Made by a program: the position numbers and the translations under genes
Assembly: GCF_028640845.1 (NCBI RefSeq)
Contig: NC_080540.1
Location: 161,347,438-161,411,437 of the forward strand
Source of the DNA: Ahaetulla prasina
Taxonomy: Eukaryota > Chordata > Lepidosauria > Squamata > Colubridae
Length of the DNA stretch: 64,000 nt
Direction: 5' to 3'
The notes under the pieces: generated by a model
Databases searched by the model: none
What the model saw: only the letters and a program-made list of their open reading frames with translations
Told to the model about the DNA's origin: nothing
Shown here: positions 9,601 through 20,009 of the stretch, piece by piece
Layout of the letters: every line of letters begins with the position of its first letter
Numbering within the stretch: the first letter of the stretch is position 1

Positions 9601-12600
9601 AGGGGCGGGCTCTTCACATCTTACTGATTCGGGTCTCTTGTTCCATGCCTAATAACTAGAGACCCCCATAGGGCAGTCTTGAAAAGCCCACATTTATTTT
9701 ACTCGATATTGACCACCCGTTTCCCCCCTCCTTCCCAAGCACATTTCTACAATTAAAGGACTACAGTTTTGCTTTTTGGAAAAAAAAAAATACAATTAAC
9801 TTAATATGATTATGTTCACTCGTCAGATTCATACAGCCACATGGAATGCAAATACGTCTTCTAAAGTTCTCTTTTAAAATTCTACTTTCCTGGTTGGTGT
9901 GCACTATAAAACTAGAAAAGGAATCACACTTTATTCTAGGGGAAAAAAAGATAAACAATTATGTTATTTATTAATAATTAGCAGAGAAGACACCTAGAAA
10001 GGTCCTGGCTAAAAACAAAGAATGATTATACATGCATTGTTATCTGACAGCCCTGTTTAAAGTCACCCAGATTTTTTTTAAGAGCGTGATGGGCTTGGAC
10101 ATTATTTGTTGGGCCTCTGTGAGAAACGTTAAAAATATCCGGAGGATCAAATTGCTTAGATGTGCTTGGAGTTTGCCACCACCAGCTGGACATCTCCTAG
10201 TGAAATTATTGAAACCGTGTCTAATTAAAAGTTGCCCGGGAGGAGTTTGAGCTTGTTAATCTTGAGGAAGTTGTTAGAGTTGTTTGTGATGTTAGTCCTG
10301 TCATCAGTGGCAATACAATCTAAATGGGACTGAAGATCACTTGAAAGCAGGTCCAGAATGCAACATTTGAAGTGGTTATGGGAGCTTCTAGATCAGTGGT
10401 TCTCAACCATTATAGTGCTGCGACCCCTTTAATACAATTCCCCACAATGTGGTGACCCCTTTAATACAATTCCCCACAATGTGGTGACCCCAACCGTAAA
10501 ATTATTTTTGTTTTGAATTTATCGCGCCTGAAGCCGTATTGGCTAGCGATCTGAACTGCTTGCGATTGCCTTGAGGACGGAGGCATTAAAGCGGAGACTC
10601 CTCCCCTATTAAGTTTATCGTGCCTGAAGCCAGATTAGGCTAGCGATTGGGAGTGATTGCAGCTGGCTTGAGAGGGAGACATCAGAGCAAAGATTTCTCT
10701 CTTTTTTAATTCATCGCACCTGAAGCCGAATTCGGCTAGTGATTTGAAGAGCCTGCAGCTGGCTTGTGGAGTCAACCATTGGAGCACGATTCTTCGACTC
10801 GCAAGTATACTTCCCATATTTCTGATGGTCTTAGGTGACCCCTGGCAAATCATCATTCGACCCCCAACGGGGTCGCGACCCACAGGTTGAGAACCGCTCT
10901 TCTAGATTCTGCCTTTAACACCTCTTATTTTGAGAACTACAATAGCCACCCAGGTGCAAGTCAAGATCTTGACTGTCACCTTTCAAATCTATATACCGTA
11001 TATACTCGAATATAAGCCGATCCGAGTATAAGCCGAGGTCCCCAATTTTACCCCAAAAACTGGGGTAAACTGGGGACTCGAGTATAAGCCGAGGGTGGGA
11101 AATGAGGCACCTACCGGTTGGGGAAACCTTCCCTCCCTCAGCTGAGAAGGCTGGCGGCTCCCCCGCCCCGCCCTCTCACTGCACCGGCAGGGCTTCCGTC
11201 CGGTAAAATGTGAAAAAAATAAGAAAAAAAAACTCGAGTATAAGCCGAGGCTTAAAAAAAAAACTTGAGTATAAGCCGAGGCTTAAAAAAAAAACTTGAG
11301 TATAAGCCGAGGCTTAAAAAAAAAAGTTGAGTATAAGCCGAGGGGACGTTTTTCAGCACAAAAAATGTGCTGAAAAACTCGGCTTATACTCGAGTATATA
11401 CGGTATTACTTAGAACCTCAATTATCTAAAAGGACTTTCTCCCAGTGGCTCCCACCTATCAAGTGAGATCTGAAAGAGAGGGTCTCCCCAGGTCCATCCT
11501 CCAAGGAAAGATGTTAATTGTTACTGGGACCACAGGGATCTGTCTCAGTCATGGTCTGCTTCTTTGAAACAGCATTCCACTCGTCCCAAGTTAGACTGGG
11601 TTGATTCAACAAGCTGCGGACCAGATTTTTATGAAGCCTCCAGATTTAGAACAGATGGAGAGCGTTGCTCAACTAGATCTATCAACCATCCACCAGCAGT
11701 ACTGCCATCTTGCCAGGATTAAACTTCCATTAATTTACCTTAGGGTCTGATTTAGGACAGTCATTGCATTTTTTTTTAGCTAGATTAGATGCAAAGAAGA
11801 GAAAAAGCTAGATATTATGTTCATATTGATAATATTTCAGGTTGCATCCCTGTATTATGTCCCTTGCTAGGGTGCTATTCTGGAGAACCGGTAGCGGAAA
11901 TTTTGAGTAGTTCAGTAGCTGGCCCCCGAGTGGGGTGGGAATGGAGATTTTGCAATATCCTTCTCCCAGGAGTAGGAGGGGGAATGAGGATTTTGCGGTA
12001 TCCTTCCCCTGGACTGGGGTGGGAATGGAGATCCTTCCCCTGCCATGCCCACCAATTCATGCCCACAGAACCAGTAGTGAAAAAAAATTGAATACCACCA
12101 CTGGTCCCTTGGTTATTTCTGCAGATGGAAATGGCTTGGCTACTACTGGCCTATAGATCTCTTCCATAGTAGAGTTGGAAAAAAACGAAGCTGAAGGATA
12201 TGAAATACATGTAGGACTGGCAATCCAGAGTATGTGAAATAGGCTTTGCCATCACCAAACTCTTCCTTAACAATTACTTTGCTTCTTATACCACTGTGAA
12301 ACTTTGCTTTATTCTTTTGCCATTCTGTTAAGCTATCCAGAAAACATATAAATGAATCCAGTTCCACAAGTACGACTGAGACCTTGCAAAATATCTTTCT
12401 GCTCTATTTAGCATTAATGTGATCTGCAGAAGTGACAAGGAATTAATGGGATTTTGAGATTTATGTTAATTTTTAAAATTTATTATTTGTATAAATAGCT
12501 CGAGCTGTCGAACATGCCTTATACTTCTCCGTCCTCTTTTCCCCACAAGAAAAAACTGTGAGTTGGGCTGAAGAGTGTGACTAGCCCAAAGTCACCAGAT

Positions 12601-13285
12601 TTTCTGCCTATGGCAGAACTAGAACTCAAGTCCCCTAGTTTCTAGCCCGATGCCTTAACCACTAAATGAAACTTTTAAAGATTTTTTTTCTCTTGCAATC
12701 TTTGCTTGTAAAAAAACCTGCCCTACTTCTAATGTACGAAGAGTGAGATGTTGACGTTCAATTACTCAGCCTCAGAGGGGGTTTCAGCAGGTTCTCACCA
12801 GTTCTGGAGAACCAGTAGCAGAAATTGTGAATAGTTCGGAGAACCAGTAGTAAAAATTCTGACTGGCCCCGCCACCATCTAGTCTCTGCCTCCCAAGTCC
12901 CAGCTGATCGGGAGGAAATGGGGATTTTGCAGTAACCTTCCCCTGGATTGGAGAGGGAATGGAGATTTTACAGTATTCTTCCCCTGCCAGGCCCACCAAG
13001 CCACGCCCACCAAGCCATGCCACGCCCACAGAACTGGTAGTAAAAAAAATTGAAACCCACCACTGCTCAGCTTCACCCCCCCACACCCGATATCTAGAAT
13101 GTGGTAGTAGTGGTGGTAATCGGAAAGGCGAAGTGGTCTGTAAAACAGCAAACCTGCGTACATGAAAATAATTTAGCTGTTCTTTGTCATAATTATCCAC
13201 ACTTGACCATTGAAAACTTTCTTCTCTTTTTTTTTTCCAGCACTCCTCCTCTTCCTCCTCTTCCAGCAGCAGTGACTCTGACTGA
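6673..13285 (+). CDS. PRR13: Proline-rich protein 13 (PRR13/TXR1), complete coding region in three exons
   Basis: Coding segments 6673-6691, 8081-8487 and 13241-13285 join in frame to 156 residues plus TGA; mammalian PRR13 is about 148. The start MWDPNAGQPG is the family N-terminus. Residues 8-112 are Pro/Gly/Ala-rich with repeated P-G, N-P and Y-P pairs. Residues 114-142 are a Lys/His-rich basic segment (KKAAKKMKKKMKKAHKMHK). Residues 143-156 are His, ten Ser and Asp-Ser-Asp, the family's invariant tail. The splice sites are GTAAAA, GTCAGT and CAG acceptors. In mammals PRR13 is a nuclear protein linked to thrombospondin-1 repression and taxane response. That role is family knowledge; the sequence shows only a low-complexity protein without enzymatic motifs. 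PCBP2 lies downstream on the same strand, as in other tetrapods. Product identity is very secure from the two ends plus synteny. Confidence 0.93.
6692..8080 (+). other. PRR13: PRR13 intron 1
   Basis: Bounded by GTAAAA and TTTTAG. It contains a CT-rich run at about 6901-6942, the LINE 3' end at 7274-7470 and otherwise unassigned sequence. Confidence 0.85.
7274..7470 (+). mobile_element. Rex1/CR1-like LINE, 3' end fragment (PRR13 intron 1)
   Basis: It is nearly identical to the end of the LINE at 20010-20595: the end of the coding frame, then GGGGCGTGCATAAG and CCTACCGTTCCTGTCC, then an AAATAAATAAATAAA tail. Confidence 0.7.
8081..8487 (+). CDS. PRR13: PRR13 coding exon 2 (Pro/Gly-rich body and Lys/His-rich segment)
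   Basis: Acceptor ...CCATTTTAG at 8080, donor GTCAGT at 8488. It enters in phase 1 (completing Gly7) and ends after Lys142. It carries almost the whole protein. An opposite-strand 243-residue open frame over this exon is a shadow created by the proline codons. Confidence 0.93.
8526..8908. mobile_element. TA-flanked MITE (CAGGTAGTCCTCGA family), copy 1
   Basis: Starts CAGGTAGTCCTCGATTTATG after TA (8524-8525) and ends in the inverse sequence (GAGGACTATCCGTG) near TTA at 8909-8911. The length of about 380 bp, terminal inverted repeats and TA target suggest a Tc1/mariner-superfamily MITE. Eight copies occur in the window. Confidence 0.75.
8939..9213. mobile_element. hAT MITE (CAGTGGTGGGTTTCA family) with 8-bp target duplication
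   Basis: The ends CAGTGGTGGGTTTCA and (inverted) CAGAGGTGGGTTTCA are flanked by aaccgctg (8931-8938) and aactgctg (9214-9221), a 7/8 match. Related copies: 11877-12103, 12773-13065 and 17784-17919. Confidence 0.85.
9214..10393. other. Unassigned sequence in PRR13 intron 2
   Basis: No exon or recognised repeat. There is a short GGAGGAAGAGGAGG run near 9330. Confidence 0.5.
10394..10899. mobile_element. SPIN-like hAT element with exact 8-bp target duplication and 96-bp internal tandem repeat
   Basis: The left end CAGTGGTTCTCAACC and right end, inverted, GAGCGGTTCTCAACCTGTGG followed by GTCGCGACCCC, match the SPIN hAT group termini. Flanks are identical: ttctagat at 10386-10393 and 10900-10907. 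Inside are three tandem copies of a 96-bp unit starting ATCGCGCCTGAAGCC at 10521, ATCGTGCCTGAAGCC at 10617 and ATCGCACCTGAAGCC at 10713. There is no transposase frame, so it is non-autonomous. Confidence 0.88.
10996..11403. mobile_element. TA-flanked palindromic element (CCGTATATACTCGA family), copy 1
   Basis: Starts CCGTATATACTCGAATATAA and ends with the inverse (TTATACTCGAGTATATACGG), flanked by TA at 10994-10995 and 11404-11405. The motif gagtataagccgagg recurs internally with an exact 31-bp period at 11236, 11267, 11298 and 11329. A very similar copy lies at 49830-50231. Superfamily not certain; the TA duplication suggests Tc1/mariner-like mobilisation. Confidence 0.82.
11877..12103. mobile_element. 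Truncated CAGTGGTGGGTTTCA-family hAT MITE
   Basis: It carries GGAGAACCGGTAGCGGAAAT, the repeated TGGGGTGGGAATGGAGA blocks and the terminal ACCACCACTG of the family. The other terminus is missing. Confidence 0.7.
12485..12667 (-). repeat. tRNA-derived SINE, antisense
   Basis: Reverse-complement reading gives tagtggttaaggcatcggg (A-box region) and gacttgagttctagtt (B-box region), followed by gactttgggctagtcacac and cagcccaactcacag, the body of a common squamate SINE. Confidence 0.65.
12773..13065. mobile_element. hAT MITE (CAGTGGTGGGTTTCA family) close to the PRR13 exon 3 acceptor
   Basis: The ends CAGAGGGGGTTTCAGC and (inverted) CAGTGGTGGGTTTCAAT are flanked by ctcagcct (12765-12772) and ctcagctt (13066-13073), 7/8 identical. 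It ends only 175 bp before exon 3. Confidence 0.85.
13241..13285 (+). CDS. PRR13: PRR13 coding exon 3 (Ser10-Asp-Ser-Asp tail and stop)
   Basis: The acceptor is a long T-tract ending TTTTCCAG at 13240. The coding part is His, ten Ser codons (TCC/TCT/AGC/AGT mixed, arguing for selection on protein), Asp, Ser, Asp, then TGA at 13283-13285. Confidence 0.93.
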   Translation, partial: HSSSSSSSSSSDSD

Positions 13286-14815
13286 CATGTCTCCCTACTT
13301 TCCAGCTGCATCGTTTTCCACCATGGCTGATCCTTGCACTGCTCTTCCTGCATTCATAGAAAATTCACTAGATTGGTTACTAGATAAAAATGACATCTGC
13401 TTGCTTTTTGTCTGCGCTCCAAGATGGCCAGGCATCAAGCTCATTCATAGGACTGGTGCCGCTGATTAACCAGCCTGCTGTGATCGACTGTTTGGGAGGC
13501 TAGACCACTATTGGGCTCCAAAGCAGTATATCTGCACCTGTTGGCAATTGTGATTGTACATTTCTGCAGCCAATCAAATCATCTCCTGGTGCTTCAGATG
13601 TTTTATTGGGAACCAATCAAATGATTATTTTCAGGTTGGTTGGGAGGTCCAAATCCACCCAAGTGCTTTTAAAAATTATCATTCACTGAAGTAGTTCTTG
13701 AATGTTCGTGTAGTCGTGCCTGAAAAAAGGACAAAAAAGGAGAGATTGTTCAATATTTTAATTGCATTTGGAAAGTGTTGCGTATTTAATATAAACTAGA
13801 ATAATCCGCTTTCACAAAATGTGCTGAATCAGGGATAATGGCATAACTGTATGCATGCCGAAATTTATTGTGAGATTTTCTTCTTTTTGTCACTCAGAAA
13901 TATACATACATTCATGTATTTATGGCATATTTTAGTAAACTTAATTTCTCAGCATACAAACGTTTTGGTGGCTCATGGTTTGCTTCACTGAAACACTTTG
14001 TTCATCTTAGTTTGTTTGAAGTTTGTATTTAATTTGTGATAGCAGCATCCTAGGAAATTGCTCCAGGGTAGTGAAAGATCATACTACATACATATTGCAT
14101 AATATGTTCCAAGCGTCTGCATTTGGAAGAAGCCTTTCCTCATTCATCAGTTCAACATTGCTGATGCCCCATTTAAACTGGCTGCTTATATAATACCTAG
14201 ATGTGTTTCTAAAATGAAAGGAGAAGATTGCAGTTAGCCAGTTTTTAAAGAGAAACAGCCACAACCACATCATTATACAGCATGGCACAATTTGAGATCT
14301 GCATTGGACTTCCAATAACCTTGGGTGGGGGTTCAAAAGCCCCTCCAGAAGTACCCATCAAAGTATAGCATTTAAAGGGACAAAAAATACATAAAATATA
14401 TTGGAAGTAACTGTGTTTAATAAGTAGTAAATAATTGTGTTTAATAACCAGGTTTAAATAAAGGGATTAGTGTGTAAAGCAAAACACTTTTTATTGTGTA
14501 CATTCCAGCTCAATTTGCGTCTTGTAATGCATGTCAGAAAGACTGAACAAAAATTTCACAACTATCATTCCTGAAAATGGTGTACACCTAAGTTGCACAG
14601 TGCCTACAAGGTTGAACTTAAAAGTATCATGGCTTGTTAGAAATGTTGTGTTCTACTTTACAGATTCTTTTTCTGGTCAATGATAATAATTACAAGTCTG
14701 ATTTTTGCTTGTCCTAACCTTGCTTCTCCCTTGATAAAAGATTTTGGCTTTAATGCCCAGCCTGAATTGTAGTGTGTTACTTTATCTGTACAAAATAAAA
14801 CTCCTGAAAAGAATC
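13286..14815 (+). other. PRR13: Probable PRR13 3' UTR
   Basis: No repeat family interrupts this stretch. AATAAA signals occur at 14457-14462 and 14794-14799, the latter followed by a GT-rich sequence (tagtgtttgt) near 14830. The true end cannot be fixed without transcripts. Confidence 0.55.
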
Positions 14816-14937
14816 AAAATCAAATTAGTGTTTGTAAAATGCTCTTCTGTTCTTGGCTTGAAGTTCAGGTCGATGCCTTTTTGGCATTACCTTCCAGAAT
14901 GCAATTAAACCAAGGAATATAGATTGTCTGAAGTCAG

Positions 14938-15216
14938 GATATAGCTGGAAGGGACCTTGGAGGTCTTCTAGTCCAACCCTCTGCTCAAGCAGGAGACCCT
15001 ATACCAATTCAGACAGGTGGCTGCTTACTATCCAGTCTTTTCTTAAAAATCTCCAGTGATGACTTCTGAAGGTAAGCTATTCTACTGGTTAATTGTTCTC
15101 ACTGTTAGGAAGTTTCTCCTGAATTCCAGGTTGCTTCTCTCCTTGATTAATTTCCATCCATTGTTTCTTGTCTTGCCTTCTGGTGAATTCTGCTAGCTCA
15201 GGATCCAATTAAAGCT
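14938..15216 (-). mobile_element. CR1-type LINE 3' fragment, antisense
   Basis: Starts GAAGGGACCTTGGAGGTCTT then CTAGTCCAACC, the reverse complement of the CR1 3' region seen at about 2850 and 35300. It continues through the same region (ccagtgatgacttctg). Confidence 0.75.
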
Positions 15217-15261
15217 GGGGCAAGCAATATTTTTATGGCTGGGATAGAACAAGTTCACTTA

Positions 15262-15595
15262 TAGGTAGTCCTCGGCTTGTGACCACAATAGAGACTGGAT
15301 TTTCTATCACTAAATAATGTGGTGTTTAAGTGAGTCATGTCTGATTTTATGATCTTTTTTTTTGCCACGGTCTTAAATGAATCCAGCTTCGCCCTTTGAC
15401 TTTGCAAATGGCAAATTTTACAAATATGTGACTCCAGGATGCTGCAACCCATTGTATATACATGCTGCTCGGCAAGCGTGTGGATTTTGATCATGTGACC
15501 CTGAAGACACCGCAAAAGTGTAAGGGTCAATTATAAGTCACTTTTTTCAGCGCTATTGTAACTTTGAAAAAAATGGTCATAAGTTGAGGGCTACG
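15262..15595. mobile_element. TA-flanked MITE (CAGGTAGTCCTCGA family), copy 2
   Basis: TA at 15260-15261, then TAGGTAGTCCTCGGCTTGTG. It ends TTGAGGGCTACG followed by TA at 15596-15597. Confidence 0.75.
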
Positions 15596-15832
15596 TATAT
15601 TTATTTTTCAGCTGTTAGTGGCTGTAGGAGAGAAGCAGTAATGATATCGGAATGATTACAGCTATAATTTTCAGTCCCTTTTGGAATATGTGTGGTTTTA
15701 AAAAATAAAACATATCAAACCTACCAAAGGGCTTAACGCCCCATTTCACTGCTTTTATTTTTCTCAAATGCTTCCAAATCACACCATTGTGGTTTGGAGC
15801 TTGTGCTTCTGAAATTTTATATCAGTTTTGGA

Positions 15833-16793
15833 CAGGGGTGAAATCTAAAAATTTTCCCTATCAGTTCTGTGGGCGTGTCTTAATTGGTGGGCGTGGCTTG
15901 GTGGTCAGATGACTGGGTGGGCGTGGCCAATAACAATAAATAATAAAAATAATAAAGTATAAAGAACAATAAGAGGTACCAAAAACCAACTTTCACGCTT
16001 TACACACACACACCACAACACAACTGACTTACACACAATGTAAAAGCAGCTGCCCTTCACACGTCACACAACCACAAAAAGCTCAAAAACCAACTTTCAC
16101 ACTTTACACACACACAACACAACTCACACACACACAAAATGCCACATACAGCTTTGTGAGATTTTGTGTGTTTGTATAGTTAGAGTGAAACACTACAGAA
16201 ACACACCAAATCTCAGAAAGCTGCACAAATATTTTATTATTTTATTTTATTTTATTTATATTTTTAAATCAGGGGACTTCAATTCCCAGAGTTCCTCAGC
16301 CAGCAAAGCCAGCCAGCATTTGTTGCTCACTGAGGAAATAGATTAGCTAAGCAATTGATTCTGTCTGATGCTAAAGTGAAACTGCTTTCCGGCTGGGGAA
16401 AAAGCCATGGTTCGGATCAGTAATCAGGTAAGTACCTTAGAATCTCTACTCTTACTTGTAGAAAACATTTTTTTTAAGGTTCTGCTGATGAGGAACTCAG
16501 GTGAGATTGCCAGAGAAGCCTTTAAATTTTTTTTTTAAAAGTTTAAAGTCTCTGCCGATCTCAGCTGAGGGGCGGGATCCTCAAAGGCTTTTTTTTACTT
16601 TTAAAGGCATGTTTCGGCTGAAGAAAAACCTGCTTTTAAAAGTAAAAAAAAACAAAAACCCTCTGCTGATGGTGCAGCTCAGCAGAGGCAGGGGGGTGGG
16701 GCCAGAGATTTTTGCTACCGGTCCCCTGAACCAGCAGCTGCCATCACTACTGGATCGCGCAAGCCGGTCCGAACTGGGAGCATTTCACCCCTG
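15833..16793. mobile_element. 961-bp hAT element with perfect 8-bp target duplication
   Basis: Starts CAGGGGTGAAATC and ends GCATTTCACCCCTG (terminal inverted repeat), flanked by identical gttttgga at 15825-15832 and 16794-16801. The interior holds ACACACA-rich blocks, AT-rich runs and no transposase frame. It is the longest DNA transposon in the window. Confidence 0.88.
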
Positions 16794-19013
16794 GTTTTGG
16801 AAAGGCTCTGGGTCTCAAAAAGAGATTGGACTCTATAGGGTTCAAGGACTGAAAGCTGCCACTCTAACAAAAGGAACGCAATAGATTGAAAAAAAGTATC
16901 AGAGAGGGAGAAGTTATGCTTTTTAAAAAAATTCCAGAATCTCTTCTTTTTGGTAGAATGCAATTATTTATCTATTTGTCAAGCATGTTGCATCTTGTTT
17001 TGCAAAAAGACAAAAAGTATAAAGGACTCCTTTGATGGAGGCCTGGAAATAAAAATTACTGATTATTTCTAATTAAATTATTTTATTTTATTTTATTTCC
17101 AAAGTCATCTGGCTTTCGTAAACAAACCACACAACTATTTCATATTAAGTAAAGTAAAATTGTTCTTAGACTGAAATTGTTCCTAAGCAAGTACAAACAG
17201 AATTTTCAATCCTCCCAAAATGTCTATAAAGGAAAAAGGGGAGCAAAGATGACAAAATAATACTGGTACAAGCCAAATTCCTAGGTCTTATAGAGGGGGG
17301 AGCGGGAAATGTCTTATTGTGAATGCAGCCTTCTTGTTTAGAACAAAGAGATTTTAAATCAATACTCCACTGGCAGGAAAAAAATTTACTTTTGAAATAC
17401 AATTATTTTAGTCCCTGTTTTCATTCTACAAACAATTTTTCTTTTTAAAGAGGAAATGTGGAGGTGGCAGGAAGAGAAGAACCTAGAAGCTGGGACGTGT
17501 GCACCATGCAAATATGTACAAAATATTTAAGGCAGCCATAAAACCTATCTGAAATACCAATATTATGCTAATAGTATTGAAAATACAGTTTAACTTGGGG
17601 GTGGGGGCTAAAAATGCCCCAAAAGATAGACCCTATTTTTGGGGGAGGGGGCTGTTACATTTCTAGCAAGAAATTTCTGGGATAATTTTGGGAATAGCCG
17701 TTGTGACCCAGGCCTAAGTAGGTAGTAAGAAACTCAGTCCGTGAAAAAACAAACCAACTTTATTCGAATAGCTGAGAATTATTTCATTTTGCAATATCCT
17801 TCCCACAGGAGTGGGGAGGGAATGGGGATTTTGCAGTATCCTTGTCCTGCCACCCCCACCAAGCCACACCATGTCCACCAAGCCATGACTACAGTAAAAA
17901 AAATTGGATGTCACCACTGCACCAGGCCTCCAGTGGCCATCACCCTGTCCCTTTCTTGACCGGCACACCTTTATGTGCTCTTCCCTCTTATTAGCCTTTT
18001 AGCCGCTGTTTTAATTTTTCTAATCATGGCTTTGAGAAGTGATTTTTTTTAAAAAATGTCAGTTAGAAGATATCCTGAGGGATAATGCAAAGAGAAAGAG
18101 CGGATGGAAAGAAACTGTAAAGACAAATCTATACTTTAAAAAAATTGGCTGCATTTAATTTGTCTCCTAGCAAAAATATCACAGCAGTGTTTTCACTAGC
18201 AGTAACGCAAATACAGTATCACTTAATTGGAACAATTAATTTGTAGAAGTAATAAGCTATCCATAGAGCCATGGTGAAGATAGAGCTCACTAATTCTTAT
18301 TTTGCATCTTTTGTCTCAAAAGGAAAATTGAGCTGGTTCTTGTTTTGCGGTTGGGGAATGAGGAAACTGCAGATTAGAACTGGCAAGGAGAGGCTAACAG
18401 TGAACATTTAAATGATTTCTCTGTTTGCAAGAACATTGTTATTTTTGAGAACTGCTGTAGAACTGGTGAATCTCAGAAGACTGGGGAACAAATATTCTCT
18501 ATTTGCCATAAAATTCACATGCTCAGCTTATAGAACAGACAGCTAAAGAGAGATATGACAGTAGTCTTCAAAAAAAATACCAGGTGGGATATTGCACCAA
18601 AGGAATTAACTTACTGTCTTGTCCTAGAGATGGGCCCAGACAAATGGATTAAAATGAAGCTTTAATGGAAGTAATTAAGTTCAGGGTAAACACCTGGAAG
18701 AAAGCCTGACTATACAAGCTGTCAGCCAGCGGAATGCATGAAGTGATGAATTCTTCCTTCACTAGAGATTTTCAAACAAGCTGGTTGGTCAACACCTGTC
18801 AGAGAAATGCGAGTGGATTTTACAATGAGAATTCTACGGTTCTGTGACCTACTATAATTTACAGTAGGGAAGGAAGAAGGCAGGACTTTAGCTTTACACC
18901 TGTCCAATCTTGGAGCTAGCAAAAATTGGCTCAAAAAGCTGCACCGACATCTTCTGAAGCTGGACTTAAAAGCAGAGTTGAAATGATTGTGAAGAATCTG
19001 AAAAATTCCATGC
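16794..19013. other. Intergenic sequence, mostly unassigned
   Basis: AT-rich, no exon recognised. It includes only the truncated hAT MITE at 17784-17919. Confidence 0.5.
17784..17919. mobile_element. Truncated CAGTGGTGGGTTTCA-family hAT MITE
   Basis: Contains ATTTTGCAATATCCTTCCC, GGGAATGGGGATTTTGCAG and the ending CACCACTG, like the copy at 11877-12103. The left terminus is missing. Confidence 0.65.
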
Positions 19014-19141
19014 AGGGGTGTCAAACTAGACGGCCCGCAGGCCGGATGCATCACGTGGAAGCCACGCCCACCCCGGCTCTGCAAAGACAAAAACGTCATG
19101 TCTTGTGACATTGTGTGACGCAATCAAGTTTGACACCCATG
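19014..19141. mobile_element. Short hAT-like element (CAGGGGTGTCAAACT ends)
   Basis: Starts CAGGGGTGTCAAACT and ends AGTTTGACACCCATG. It is related to 32826-32957. No clear target duplication, possibly because the foldback element inserted 8 bp downstream. Confidence 0.65.
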
Positions 19142-19149
19142 AACTAAAG

Positions 19150-19283
19150 CAGGGGTCTCCAACCTTGCAACTTTAAGACTTGTGGACTTCCACTCCCAGA
19201 ATTCCTCAGCCAGCTCTGCTGGCTGAGGAATTCTGGGAGTGGAAGTCCACAAGTCTTAAAGTTGCCAAAGTTGGAGACCCCTG
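19150..19283. mobile_element. Foldback hAT MITE, near-perfect 134-bp palindrome
   Basis: Starts CAGGGGTCTCCAACCTTG and ends with its inverse (TTGGAGACCCCTG). The two roughly 65-nt arms are almost perfectly complementary around a short loop (tct) at about 19217. Flanks aactaaag (19142-19149) and aactaaaa (19284-19291) form a 7/8 target duplication. Confidence 0.87.
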
Positions 19284-20009
19284 AACTAAAAGATCCCTAA
19301 CTTGAGCTCATAATTAAAGTCACTAATACAGACTCTAATATAAAGGGACCATCTCAGATTCAGGTTTAAGGGAGCAGGAGAAATTCGGCAAGCGACTTAA
19401 AAATAAGGCCCTTAAACAACATTGGATGATTTTCATTGGATTTAGCTTTAAGAGGATAGCTGGGAACCATATAGCATCCAGGAGATTATTTATGGTTTAA
19501 AGATCTTCATGACAGCTAGCCTAGAATGTCCTCTTCATGAATAGTAGAAGCCTTTGCACTCTTTACCAGCTTTTTCAGTGACTGACCTATTTTTTTCCCT
19601 TCATGATCCAAAGGAACAGAAAGTCGTTCCAAGATATTTAAAGGATCTGACTTGCTCTATTAAGTTTCCATGTTTTTGCCAAGAGTGTTTGAAGCTCTGG
19701 ACCCCTTTGAAAAAACGGTGACCTTGGTTTTGGATTAGCTTCACCTCATCACAGTAGGTTGCTATGGTCCTTTAAAGCCGTATGAGTGGTCAAAGGGCTA
19801 GCTGCACCGTTGGCATAAAGAAATATGGCTCTATGTCCACTATCCAGCCTGGCAGGGTGAAACATACTTTGTTCAAACTGGAACTGTAACATTCAAATAA
19901 TTGCTAAAGGAAGGGAAGCCAAATGCAACCTGACTTCTGGAGATTTGGAAGAAAGATGGCAGTACCTACAAAATATACAGTAACAGGCAAGGAGACATTG
20001 CCACATCTC

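Noticed and set aside
11236..11345. Regularly spaced repeats resembling a CRISPR array
   Set aside because: The period is 31 bp with A-tract fill and no unique spacers, inside a TA-flanked transposon in a vertebrate genome.
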